Shown: positions 1-8,997 of the stretch, one piece after another
Numbering within the stretch: the first letter of the stretch is position 1
How the letters are laid out: each line of letters starts with the position of its first letter
DNA from: Bacteroidales bacterium
Lineage (GTDB): Bacteria; Bacteroidota; Bacteroidia; Bacteroidales; BM520
Assembly: GCA_016285515.1 (NCBI GenBank)
Contig: JAEEQW010000006.1
Coordinates: 80,782-144,781 of the forward strand
DNA: 64,000 bases
Direction of reading: 5' to 3'
The notes under the pieces: generated by a model
What the model was told of the DNA's origin: nothing
Databases searched by the model: none
What the model saw: only the letters and a program-made list of their open reading frames with translations
Translations under genes and position numbers: made by a program

Positions 1-590
1 CCTATGTTGGTGATGATACCCATAGTGGGTCGTATCATTTTCTCAAGGCGTTCCATTTCGCCTTTCTGGGAAATTCCAGCTTCGATTATTCCCAACTGCG
101 CATGCAAGGGGAGTCCGAGAATTGACAAGGCAACGCCTATTTGGGAGTTGAAACTTTTCGGACTGCGATATACATTCATTTCAGGGGTAAGAAGCTGATA
201 CAGCCATTCCTTGACGATGGTTTTGCCATTGCTGCCGGTGATTCCGAGAATCGGATAATCAATGTGACTACGGTAATTCGCAGCCAAGGTTTGAAGTGCA
301 ATTACGGCATCAACGACAACTATTACATTAGCCTCATCAATGATATTTTCAGGGATAAGGTCCGTTTCCGTCACGATGAAATTTCTCACGCCTTTGGCGA
401 AAAGGCCTTCGATGTATTTGTGACCGTTATCTTTGTCGGTTTTGATGGCAAAGAAAAGAGTCTTGACGCTATTTCCGAGCAAACGGCTGTCGATGAGGAA
501 TTCCTCTATCACGCTGTTTTTAACCGGTGACATCGTTGTTCCGTCAACGACTTCGATGATATTGTTTATATTGAATTGGGTGTTTGACAT
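1..590 (-). CDS. murF: MurF, UDP-MurNAc-tripeptide:D-Ala-D-Ala ligase (5' part, probably the bifunctional MurF-alanine racemase)
   Basis: Only the first 196 codons are in the window; the gene runs off the left edge. The product adds D-Ala-D-Ala to the UDP-MurNAc tripeptide in the cytoplasm, the last soluble step of peptidoglycan precursor synthesis. The visible part has the N-terminal substrate-binding region with an IDSR motif (residues 33-36), the ATP-binding loop ITGSNGKT at 117-124, and a following RSPKSFNSQIGV stretch. This version of the sequence is what I know from the Bacteroidota protein in which MurF is fused to an alanine racemase. The racemase half is outside the window, so the fusion is inferred. 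The ATG at 588-590 has no Shine-Dalgarno sequence, and a -7 element lies 42 bases upstream of it. Confidence 0.88.
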   Translation of the reverse strand, partial: MSNTQFNINNIIEVVDGTTMSPVKNSVIEEFLIDSRLLGNSVKTLFFAIKTDKDNGHKYIEGLFAKGVRNFIVTETDLIPENIIDEANVIVVVDAVIALQTLAANYRSHIDYPILGITGSNGKTIVKEWLYQLLTPEMNVYRSPKSFNSQIGVALSILGLPLHAQLGIIEAGISQKGEMERLEKMIRPTMGIITNI

Positions 591-631
591 ATCATTATGA
601 ATATCAAATGCAAACTTTAGATTTGCAAGCG

Positions 632-639
632 CAAAAATA
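632..639 (-). promoter_or_regulatory. Promoter -7 element for murF
   Basis: CAAAAATA on the plus strand reads TATTTTTG on the minus strand, matching the Bacteroidota -7 consensus TAnnTTTG. It would start a transcript about 35 bases upstream of the murF ATG. No clear -33 TTTG was found. Confidence 0.5.
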
Positions 640-655
640 AACAAAAAAAATGTAT

Positions 656-663
656 TATTTTTG
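656..663 (+). promoter_or_regulatory. Promoter -7 element for the DEAD-box helicase gene
   Basis: TATTTTTG matches TAnnTTTG and lies 30 bases before the helicase ATG. A second match, TAGATTTG, lies at 618-625. With the oppositely oriented box at 632-639 this makes the 103-base gap a divergent promoter region. Confidence 0.5.
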
Positions 664-693
664 CCGCCGCAAAATATTGAAAATTAATTAATA

Positions 694-2547
694 ATGAACT
701 TTGAAGAATTAGGATTGCGACCGGAACTGTTGAAGGCAGTGGAGAAATTGGGATTTGTTGAACCTATGCCCATACAGGAACAAGTCATCCCATATATTCT
801 GAACGAAAATACTGATTTGGTGGGACTTGCGCAAACTGGAACCGGCAAGACGGCTGCTTTCGGACTGCCTATCCTCAACATGATAGACGTCAACGAAAAG
901 AAGATTCAGGCACTTGTCCTGTCTCCCACACGTGAACTTTGCATACAAATAGCCAACGACTTGAAACACTATGCCGAATTCATTCCGCAAATAAAAGTGG
1001 TTCCGGTCTATGGCGGTGAGAACATTGTGACCCAGTTCAAGGAACTCGATGTGACACCGCAGATTCTGGTTGCCACTCCAGGACGTCTGATAGACCTCAT
1101 CGAAAGGAAAAAAGTGTCGCTTTCAGAGATAAAATATCTCGTCCTCGACGAGGCTGACGAAATGCTCAACATGGGATTCATCGAAGACATAGAGACTATC
1201 CTCCAGGGAGTTCCTGAAGACAGACGCACACTGCTGTTTTCAGCGACTATGCCTGCAGAAATCGCCGACATCGCTAAGAAATACATGAAAAACTATCATG
1301 AAATTTCAGTCGGAATCCGTAACTCCGGCGCCGAAAATGTGGAACATTTCTACTACATGGTCAAAGCTCAGAACAGATATCTTGCACTGAAACGCATCGT
1401 TGACATCAACCCGGACATTTATGGCATAGTTTTCTGCCGCACACGTCAGGAAACCAAAGAAGTGGCCGACAAGCTGATGCAGGACGGCTATAACGCCGAT
1501 GCCCTTCACGGTGACTTAAGCCAGGCACAGCGCGATTATGTGATGAACCGTTTCAGAATCCACAATCTTCAGCTGCTCGTTGCAACCGATGTGGCGGCAC
1601 GCGGTCTCGATGTCAGCGACCTTACACACATCATCAACTATAACCTCCCCGATGAAAACGAGGTCTATATCCACCGCAGCGGTCGTACAGGACGTGCTGG
1701 CAAACAGGGTGTCTCAATCTCAATCATACACGTAAAGGAACTGCACAAAATAAAGGCTTTGGAAAAAATCACCAAAAAGCAGTTCACAAGACTTATGGTT
1801 CCTAACGGACTGGAAATCTGCAAGAAACAATTGTTCCACCTAATCGATAAGATGGAAAACGTCCAGATCAACGACGAACAGATAGACGTGTTCCTGCCGC
1901 ACATCTACAAAAAACTCGGATATCTGACCAAAGAAGACATCATAAACCGTTTCGTCTCATTGGAATTCAACCGTTTTCTCGATTACTACAAGGACGCTCA
2001 GGACATCAATATCGAAGACAGGCCGTCACGCAACAAGCGCAGCAAGGATGACAGAAACAACAGGAACGATGACGACAGACGCTCCAAAGCCAACGACAGC
2101 CGACGCGATGACAACTATAAGGAAAACAGAAACAGCCGACGCGGAAGAAATGACGACGGAGACTATCCTGAACGCGGAACAAAAGTCCGCATGAAAATCA
2201 ACTTCGGCGGCAGCAGCGACAAAGTCACCCCCAAAAACCTCCTCGGGCTCATCAACTCCACTACTGACGACCGCTCCATCAGCATCACCAACATCGAGAT
2301 AACCGATAAATTTTCGTTCTTTGACGTTTATGCCGACCAGGCATACAAACTCATCGATGCCTTCGAAAGTCAGCCCAGAAAGGGCTATTATGTGGATTTA
2401 GTGAACAATGACAAACTATATGGCAAGAAGCAGAAACGTGAAAAGCAGGAATACGACAGGAGAGCGGAGCACAAACGCAAGGAACGCAAGAAATCAGACA
2501 AAAATAAAGGGAAAAGACGCTCAGGACGACGCAGCGACAAAAAATAA
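694..2547 (+). CDS. DEAD-box ATP-dependent RNA helicase with DbpA-type C-terminal domain
   Basis: A cytoplasmic RNA helicase of the CsdA/DeaD type that unwinds short RNA duplexes in ribosome assembly or mRNA turnover. All core motifs are intact: AQTGTGKT at residues 46-53, PTRELC at 78-83, ATPGR near 130, DEAD at 152-155, SAT at 183-185, and in the second RecA domain VATDVAARGLDV and HRSGRTGRAG. The core is followed by an Arg/Asp-rich low-complexity linker (about 440-490), a DbpA-like RNA-binding domain (about 495-570, beginning VRMKINFGG) and a Lys/Arg-rich tail. The basic tail and linker suggest non-specific RNA binding. The paralogue (CsdA, RhlE or DbpA type) cannot be fixed from sequence alone. 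It is transcribed alone, upstream of feoAB. Confidence 0.93.
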   Translation: MNFEELGLRPELLKAVEKLGFVEPMPIQEQVIPYILNENTDLVGLAQTGTGKTAAFGLPILNMIDVNEKKIQALVLSPTRELCIQIANDLKHYAEFIPQIKVVPVYGGENIVTQFKELDVTPQILVATPGRLIDLIERKKVSLSEIKYLVLDEADEMLNMGFIEDIETILQGVPEDRRTLLFSATMPAEIADIAKKYMKNYHEISVGIRNSGAENVEHFYYMVKAQNRYLALKRIVDINPDIYGIVFCRTRQETKEVADKLMQDGYNADALHGDLSQAQRDYVMNRFRIHNLQLLVATDVAARGLDVSDLTHIINYNLPDENEVYIHRSGRTGRAGKQGVSISIIHVKELHKIKALEKITKKQFTRLMVPNGLEICKKQLFHLIDKMENVQINDEQIDVFLPHIYKKLGYLTKEDIINRFVSLEFNRFLDYYKDAQDINIEDRPSRNKRSKDDRNNRNDDDRRSKANDSRRDDNYKENRNSRRGRNDDGDYPERGTKVRMKINFGGSSDKVTPKNLLGLINSTTDDRSISITNIEITDKFSFFDVYADQAYKLIDAFESQPRKGYYVDLVNNDKLYGKKQKREKQEYDRRAEHKRKERKKSDKNKGKRRSGRRSDKK

Positions 2548-2579
2548 TCCCGAACTATAAAAATACTCATTTTTAGGTA

Positions 2580-2610
2580 TTGTAAGGCGACAATGGCAAG
2601 CATATTTTTG
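2580..2610 (+). promoter_or_regulatory. Promoter upstream of feoAB
   Basis: TTG at 2580-2582 and TATTTTTG at 2603-2610 are separated by 20 bases, a good fit to the Bacteroidota TTTG/TAnnTTTG promoter. It lies 39 bases before the feoAB ATG, so feoAB can be transcribed independently of the helicase gene. No Fur-box palindrome was recognised around it. Confidence 0.5.
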
Positions 2611-2649
2611 CCGATTATTATCAGATTTATTAAAAAATAAGATAAAAAT

Positions 2650-5037
2650 ATGCTATTGTCTGAATTACAGACCGGTGAAGAAGGTGTGGTTATCCGTGTG
2701 GCTGGTCACGGACACTTCCGCAAACGTATCATAGAGATGGGGTTTGTCAAAGGTGTGAAGGTTAAAAGTATCCTCAACGCCCCTCTCAACGACCCGATAA
2801 AATATCGTATTATGAATTTTGAGGTCTCACTGCGTCGCAACGATGCCTCAAAAGTTGAAATAGTGACATTGGAAGAGGCCGAAGAATGGCTTAAAAAAGA
2901 TATAATTGAACAGCCGCCTCTGCCATGTGACGATCGCCCTGCAGTGGAACGACTCGCTGAAATACGCACACATACCATCAATGTGGCTTTGGTCGGAAAC
3001 CCGAACTGCGGCAAGACAAGTATCTTCAACATAGCAGCACACGCTCACGAACATGTAGGCAACTACAGCGGAGTCACTGTGGACGAAAAAGTAGGCACAT
3101 TCCAATACGGCGGCTATACCTTCAACCTCACCGACCTTCCTGGAACCTACAGCCTCAGCGCATACAGTCCTGAAGAACTATACGTCCGCAAACATCTCAT
3201 CGAAAAGATGCCCGACATCATCCTGAATGTCGTTGACGGAAGCAATCTGGAACGCAACCTTTACCTCACCACTCAGCTCATAGACATGGACATTACCATA
3301 GTGATGGCTCTCAATATGTACGACGAACTGAAAAAAAGCGGTGACAAACTCGATATAGAACAACTTTCCACGCTGCTTGGAATGCCCATCGTTCATACAA
3401 CCGGCCGAAACGGTGAAGGCATAAACAAACTTTTCGACACCATCATTGAAGTATTTGAAGGCAAAAGCACACAGGTACGTCACATCCACGTCAACCACGG
3501 CACCGAACTGGAACGCCGCATAGACACTCTCCGGACCGAACTATACAATCACGGTTTCAGCGATGAACTGTCAACGCGTTTCCTCAGCATCAAGCTCCTC
3601 GAAAACGACAGCCAACTGGAACAATACGCCAAGATGAAGGATGACGACGGCAGTATCAAGAAACTGCGTGACGAACTTGCAGAAGAATATCAGAAGAAAA
3701 ACAATATAGACATCGAAAGTGCCATAACCGATGCAAAATACGGTTTCATTCGTGGTGCTATTGCAGAGGTGTATCAGAAAAACACGAAGAGCAACCCGCA
3801 CAGTCTCACCGACAAGATAGATGTCCTGGTAACCAACAAATGGCTGGGTTATCCTTTATTCCTCATATTTATTTTCATAACTTTCTTCTTCACCTTTGCC
3901 ATAGGCCAGTATCCTATGAACTGGATAGACATGCTGTTTTCGTGGCTCGGCGACACTGTAAGCAATGCCATGCCGGACGGGCCGTTGCGCAGTCTCATTG
4001 TTGACGGAATAATTAGCGGAGTGGGCAGTGTCATTGTCTTCCTGCCCAACATACTCATATTATATTTGTTCATATCATTTATGGAAGACAGCGGTTACAT
4101 GGCGCGTGCTGCCTTTATCATGGATAAGCTTATGCATAAGATGGGACTGCACGGCAAGAGTTTCATCCCTATGATAATGGGATTCGGCTGCAATGTCCCT
4201 GCAATCATGGCAACACGCACCATTGAAGACCGCAAAAGCCGCTTGCTTACAATGCTTATAATACCTATGATGAGCTGTTCGGCACGAATACCCACCTACT
4301 TGATACTTGTGGGTGCCTTCTTCGACCGTCATGCTGCACTTATCCTTACGGGACTGTATGCCTTCGGTATGGTTATGTCAATCGTAATGGCAAAACTTTT
4401 CAGCAAATATTTCGTCAAGGGCGAAAGCCTGCCTTTCGTAATGGAACTGCCTCCGTACCGTATGCCTACTTCCAAAGCCGTATTAAGACACACCTGGGAA
4501 AAAGGCAAGGAGTATCTCAAGAAGATGGCAACCATCATCCTTGCAGCTTCCATCATAATCTGGGCACTCGGATATTTCCCTAATCACAATCGCTACGACA
4601 CAGCCAAAGAACAGATGGAAAACTCCTATCTCGGCAATATAGGCAAAGTCATAGAACCTGTCATGAAACCTTGCGGATTTGACTGGAGACAAAGCGTGTC
4701 CCTGCTTGCCGGAACCGCAGCCAAAGAAGTCGTGGCATCAACTATGGGCGTCCTTTACGCAAGCGCTGAAGAAGAAGCCATCATCGAAGAAGAAGGCTTT
4801 GAAAGCGATGAAGGAAGTCTCCGCATTTCACAACTTGTACGCAACAACATGACACCACTTTCGGCAGCAAGCATGCTTATCTTCATACTGCTGTACATGC
4901 CGTGCTTTTCAACCATAATAGCCATCAAGAATGAAAGCGGAAAATGGAAATGGGCTCTCTTTACCGTATGTTACACAATACTTTTGGCTTGGATAGTCAG
5001 CACGATATTCTATCAGATAGGAATGCTGATCATTTAA
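2650..5037 (+). CDS. feoB: FeoA-FeoB fusion, ferrous iron transporter
   Basis: An inner-membrane Fe(II) importer. Residues 1-75 form a FeoA-like SH3 domain, joined by a short linker to the FeoB G domain: G1 GNPNCGKT at 116-123, G3 DLPG at 162-165 and G4 NMYD at 222-225. A helical GDI-like region follows, then a membrane domain from about residue 398 with the two Gate-type segments (GFGCNVPAI...TRT, then a Cys-containing SCSARIP stretch, and later AGTAAKEVVAS). The 795-residue length fits a FeoAB fusion rather than stand-alone FeoB. No separate feoC is present. The stop overlaps the stop of the convergent relA gene by four bases. Confidence 0.96.
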   Translation: MLLSELQTGEEGVVIRVAGHGHFRKRIIEMGFVKGVKVKSILNAPLNDPIKYRIMNFEVSLRRNDASKVEIVTLEEAEEWLKKDIIEQPPLPCDDRPAVERLAEIRTHTINVALVGNPNCGKTSIFNIAAHAHEHVGNYSGVTVDEKVGTFQYGGYTFNLTDLPGTYSLSAYSPEELYVRKHLIEKMPDIILNVVDGSNLERNLYLTTQLIDMDITIVMALNMYDELKKSGDKLDIEQLSTLLGMPIVHTTGRNGEGINKLFDTIIEVFEGKSTQVRHIHVNHGTELERRIDTLRTELYNHGFSDELSTRFLSIKLLENDSQLEQYAKMKDDDGSIKKLRDELAEEYQKKNNIDIESAITDAKYGFIRGAIAEVYQKNTKSNPHSLTDKIDVLVTNKWLGYPLFLIFIFITFFFTFAIGQYPMNWIDMLFSWLGDTVSNAMPDGPLRSLIVDGIISGVGSVIVFLPNILILYLFISFMEDSGYMARAAFIMDKLMHKMGLHGKSFIPMIMGFGCNVPAIMATRTIEDRKSRLLTMLIIPMMSCSARIPTYLILVGAFFDRHAALILTGLYAFGMVMSIVMAKLFSKYFVKGESLPFVMELPPYRMPTSKAVLRHTWEKGKEYLKKMATIILAASIIIWALGYFPNHNRYDTAKEQMENSYLGNIGKVIEPVMKPCGFDWRQSVSLLAGTAAKEVVASTMGVLYASAEEEAIIEEEGFESDEGSLRISQLVRNNMTPLSAASMLIFILLYMPCFSTIIAIKNESGKWKWALFTVCYTILLAWIVSTIFYQIGMLII

Positions 5038-7247
5038 ATCTTACCCCACTTCAAATCCACGATACGATATGGGAAATTTTTCTTCATATCGGTTGCGTTG
5101 GGACATGACTGGCGATGAACCTTGATTTCTCCAGTAGTTGAAAAGAAACCAAACACCTCCTCGCCACACTGGATATTTTCACAGCATTTAGTCGGAATAC
5201 CTCTAATTCGCCTGTCGTCTGCAACTGTAAACAGAGCCATATTTCCTTTTATGCCCGCAGCAGACTGTTTTTCGGCCTTCTGAGGCTGTTCAGGCGGCAA
5301 TACAAGGTCTTTGTCAAGAATGTCCTTATTGTCAAGATATGCCTTTATTTTGAGTGTATTCAGCTTCTCCGTGGCAACGTCATAGAAGAGCTCCATACCG
5401 AACTTGTAGCCGAAATTCACTATAATGTCATTGAAATTCTCCTCGAAGTCGTATTTCCAGTTTTTGAATTTGCGTTTGAGAATTTCCTTGCCTTCATCAA
5501 CTTTCTCCTGATAAGCCTCATCAAGACTTTTGCGTATGTTATATTTGGCTTTGGTGGTAACGGCAATGTTCATCCAGTCGATAGCGGGATGCTGCGTTTT
5601 GGAGGTGATGATACTGATGGTTTCACCATTCTGGATTTTGTAGTCTTTACCTTTATTGATGCCGCCTTCAATGCGTTTTACCACCTTACCGTTGACTTTT
5701 TCAATCACCTGCTTACCGTTGACGATGCCGCCGACACATCTATTGCCTATCTGAGAATGAATCTCATACGCAAAATCGAGAATCGTTGAGCCTGCCGGCA
5801 TACGACGCAGCTCCTTGTCAGGCGTGAATACGAAAATGTCCTCCTTTTCGTTGTTAGGCTTAAATTCTTCGATAACGTAACTTATTGTCTTACCGTCTTC
5901 TTCAAGAGCACTTCTGACTTGTTCAAGCCATTTTTCAGCTGAAATGGAAGTGCTGATTTTTTCCTTGTAATGCCAATGGGAGGCAAGACCGTATTCGGCA
6001 ATATGGTCCATTCTTTTGGAACGTATCTGTAGCTCAACGTTGGTTTTATCGTCAAGTATAAGAGTAATATGAAGCGACTCGTAGCCATTTTCCCGCGGTT
6101 TCGACACCCAGTCGCGCGTTCTGGAAATCATCGGCGTGTATTTTTCGGTGACCAATGCATATATGTTCCAGCATTCGGAACGTTCCATATTGGCCTTGAC
6201 CTCCTCCTTTCTGGACCTTTCCTCCAACAACTCCTTCTGACGTTGTTTCGAAGATTTCATAATCTTCATAACATCTTTCCTCAACTTTTCGAGTTCACGA
6301 CGACGCTCTTCCGTAGTGGCTGGATTGTCAAGCTCTTTAAATTCATCGGCTATTATCTGTCTGTCATCAATCTCTTTTCTTATTTTTGCATCTATTTCCT
6401 TGATTTCTTCATCTATCTCACTTTCAGGCAATTCGAAAACAACCCTTACGGCAAACAAATCATATATTTCCTCAAAAGAAACCTTTTTGTTCTCTATTTT
6501 ATTCCAGATTGAATAAGGCGACTTAACCCTGTATTTTATCTTAAAATTGTAATGATTGTCATCGAGGATTTGCTTAATGCTGCTGACGAAAGACTTGAGT
6601 TTGTCCGAATTCAGCTCCAACTGCTCATTGCGTATTTTGTCTATTCTGTCGTATTCGGCCTTGTTGAAGTATCGGAAAGCACGGTTAAGCAGCTCAGTGT
6701 AAATGTTGTAAAGACCTATTCTGTGGGCAAGAGGAGCATACAGGTCGTTGACCTCAGTGCAGAATCTTTCCTGAAGTTCAGACGGAAACAGCATTATTTC
6801 ACGCATTGAGACGAGACGATCCACGAGACATATCATCAGCACACGGATATCTGCACTGATATTGAAAAGCATCTTACGGAAATATTCGGCATTCATATCA
6901 AGGTGGTTGATTTGAAGACTGAAAATCTTCCGTAGTTTTTCAATCAACTCCACAGTGCTTTTGGAAATCCATTCTTTGTTCTGCAAGATAACACTTTCAT
7001 CGCAATACATGAGAAGTGAAGCCACGACAGAATAACTGTCGATTTGGATTTCTTTGAGCAGAATTATAGCAACCTTGAGACTATGCTGATAAGGGTCTAT
7101 CTTTATTCCCTCACCGCTGAAATTATAATTGGCTGCATATCTGCTGCTTAAATCACTGGCTTTTTTTATTGTCTCTATGTATTCCTCAGAAAATTTTTCC
7201 TCTGATACAGAAAATAATATGTCCTTTAATTCCTCTGTTGTCTTCAT
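5034..7247 (-). CDS. relA: RelA/SpoT-family (p)ppGpp synthetase with a degenerate hydrolase site
   Basis: A cytoplasmic stringent-response enzyme that makes (p)ppGpp. The N-terminal HD-fold region keeps one His (H55, QHSLKVA), but the HD pair is replaced by Met80-Tyr81, and the later DRLHNMR-type motif reads DRLVSMR (143-149), so hydrolase activity is unlikely. The synthetase domain is intact in outline: RVKSPYSIWNK (240-250), YDLFAVRVVF, then GYESLHITL and ELQIRSKRMDHIAEYGLASHW. Between its two halves lies a highly charged, probably coiled-coil insert (about residues 274-357). A TGS domain starts near 470. A CC/HxxxC zinc-finger-like region follows near the C-terminus. The protein ends soon after, with no room for an ACT/RRM domain. 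It is the last gene of the rpiB-lutB-glnS-relA run. Confidence 0.9.
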   Translation of the reverse strand: MKTTEELKDILFSVSEEKFSEEYIETIKKASDLSSRYAANYNFSGEGIKIDPYQHSLKVAIILLKEIQIDSYSVVASLLMYCDESVILQNKEWISKSTVELIEKLRKIFSLQINHLDMNAEYFRKMLFNISADIRVLMICLVDRLVSMREIMLFPSELQERFCTEVNDLYAPLAHRIGLYNIYTELLNRAFRYFNKAEYDRIDKIRNEQLELNSDKLKSFVSSIKQILDDNHYNFKIKYRVKSPYSIWNKIENKKVSFEEIYDLFAVRVVFELPESEIDEEIKEIDAKIRKEIDDRQIIADEFKELDNPATTEERRRELEKLRKDVMKIMKSSKQRQKELLEERSRKEEVKANMERSECWNIYALVTEKYTPMISRTRDWVSKPRENGYESLHITLILDDKTNVELQIRSKRMDHIAEYGLASHWHYKEKISTSISAEKWLEQVRSALEEDGKTISYVIEEFKPNNEKEDIFVFTPDKELRRMPAGSTILDFAYEIHSQIGNRCVGGIVNGKQVIEKVNGKVVKRIEGGINKGKDYKIQNGETISIITSKTQHPAIDWMNIAVTTKAKYNIRKSLDEAYQEKVDEGKEILKRKFKNWKYDFEENFNDIIVNFGYKFGMELFYDVATEKLNTLKIKAYLDNKDILDKDLVLPPEQPQKAEKQSAAGIKGNMALFTVADDRRIRGIPTKCCENIQCGEEVFGFFSTTGEIKVHRQSCPNATDMKKNFPYRIVDLKWGKI

Positions 7248-7269
7248 AACACAAGGTTATATGAAGGCT

Positions 7270-8973
7270 TTAGCTATTTTTTTTCCAACTGTCCTTAAGT
7301 CCTACCGTCTTATTGAAAACTGGTTTGTCCGAAGTTGAATATTTGTCAAGACAGAAATAACCAAGTCTCTGGAACTGGTAACCAATACCCTTCTGAGCGT
7401 TCTTCAAGGAAGGTTCGAGTTTGCAGTTCGACATGACATGGATTGAGTCAGGATTGATAAATTCGAGGAAATCTTTGTCCTTATGACCTGCAGGATCAGG
7501 GTCGGTGAACAGGCGGTCGTAAATTCTGACTTCAGCATCTATGGCGTGCTGTGCCGACACCCAATGTAGAGTTCCTTTAACCTTTCTGTTTGCCTGCGGC
7601 ATACCGCTCTTGGTTTCAGCATCATACGTGCAATGGATTACTGTTATGTTGCCATCGGCATCTTTTTCGTATGAAGTGCATTTTATGATATATGCGCTCT
7701 TGAGGCGGACTTCCCTGTCTGGACCGAGGCGGAAGAAATTCTTCGGTGGCTCTTCCATGAAATCATCCCTTTCAATATACAATTCCTTGGTGAACGGAAG
7801 TTCTCTTGTTCCAGCTTCCGGATCTTCAGGATTGTTTTCAGTGGTGATATATTCGACCATACCATCAGGATAGTTGTCGATGACGAGTTTTACCGGATCG
7901 AGTACAGCCATCACACGCGGAGCTTTTTTATTGAGGTCTTCCCTGACGGAATATTCGAGGAGGCTCATTTCGATGACATTGTCACGTTTTTCAACGCCGA
8001 CTTTCTCCATGAAATTTCTGATGGATTCAGGTGTATAGCCTCTTCTTCTGATACCGGCGATTGTCGGCATACGCGGGTCGTCCCAACCATCAACATAGTG
8101 TTCATTGACGAGAGTAAGAAGCTTACGTTTGCTCATAACCGTATAACTGAGGTTGAAGCGGGCAAATTCACGCTGTTTGTTTCGCATCGTGCCTTCTGTA
8201 TAGACCTGGTCAAGGAACCAATCGTAAAGCGGACGGTGAATTTCAAATTCGAGAGTGCAGAACGAGTGGGTTATACCTTCAATGTAATCAGATTGACCAT
8301 GAGCCCAGTCATACATAGGATAGATACACCATTTGTCACCTGTTCTGTGGTGTGTGACATGCATGATACGGTACATGACCGGATCGCGCATGTGCATGTT
8401 CGGCGATGCCATGTCAATCTTGGCACGGAGCACCTTCTCACCATCCTTGAACTCACCGTCCCTCATTCTCCTGAATAGATCAAGGTTTTCTTCCACACTT
8501 CTGTTGCGGTAAGGACTTTCGATACCAGGAGCAGTCGGATCCTTAGGATTGCTGCGCTGTTTGCTGATTTCTTCAGCCGACTGGTCATCAACGTATGCCT
8601 TTCCTTTCCTTATCATTTCCTCAGCCCATTCATACAACTGGTCGAAATAATTGGATGCATAAAACTCCCTGTCGCCCCAGTCAAAACCGAGCCAATGGAT
8701 ATCTTCCTTGATGGAATTGATATACTCAACCTCTTCCTTAGAAGGATTGGTGTCATCAAAACGCAGATTGGTTTTGCCATGGTACTTTTTTGCGAGACCG
8801 AAATTCAGGCAGATTGACTTGGCATGTCCAATGTGCAGATAACCATTAGGTTCCGGCGGAAAACGTGTGAGAATAGTGTTGTGATATTCAGGTTTTTTGA
8901 GGTCTTCCTCTATTATTTGTTCCAAGAAATTCAACGATTTCTTTTCTTCAATTTCATTATTGACAGTTTCCAT
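7270..8973 (-). CDS. glnS: Glutaminyl-tRNA synthetase
   Basis: Charges tRNA(Gln) directly with glutamine. This class I synthetase has the signature [13 protein letters not shown] with HIGH at residues 47-50, and the KMSKS-equivalent VMSKR at 279-283. The anticodon-binding beta-barrel half follows. The length of 567 residues is normal for bacterial GlnRS without a fused YqeY domain. It lies 24 bases after the lutB-like gene and 22 bases before relA, so the three are probably co-transcribed. Its presence means that this organism need not rely on the GatCAB amidation route for Gln-tRNA. Confidence 0.97.
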   Translation of the reverse strand: METVNNEIEEKKSLNFLEQIIEEDLKKPEYHNTILTRFPPEPNGYLHIGHAKSICLNFGLAKKYHGKTNLRFDDTNPSKEEVEYINSIKEDIHWLGFDWGDREFYASNYFDQLYEWAEEMIRKGKAYVDDQSAEEISKQRSNPKDPTAPGIESPYRNRSVEENLDLFRRMRDGEFKDGEKVLRAKIDMASPNMHMRDPVMYRIMHVTHHRTGDKWCIYPMYDWAHGQSDYIEGITHSFCTLEFEIHRPLYDWFLDQVYTEGTMRNKQREFARFNLSYTVMSKRKLLTLVNEHYVDGWDDPRMPTIAGIRRRGYTPESIRNFMEKVGVEKRDNVIEMSLLEYSVREDLNKKAPRVMAVLDPVKLVIDNYPDGMVEYITTENNPEDPEAGTRELPFTKELYIERDDFMEEPPKNFFRLGPDREVRLKSAYIIKCTSYEKDADGNITVIHCTYDAETKSGMPQANRKVKGTLHWVSAQHAIDAEVRIYDRLFTDPDPAGHKDKDFLEFINPDSIHVMSNCKLEPSLKNAQKGIGYQFQRLGYFCLDKYSTSDKPVFNKTVGLKDSWKKNS

Positions 8974-8997
8974 AACTGATAGTTTTTTATATATAAC

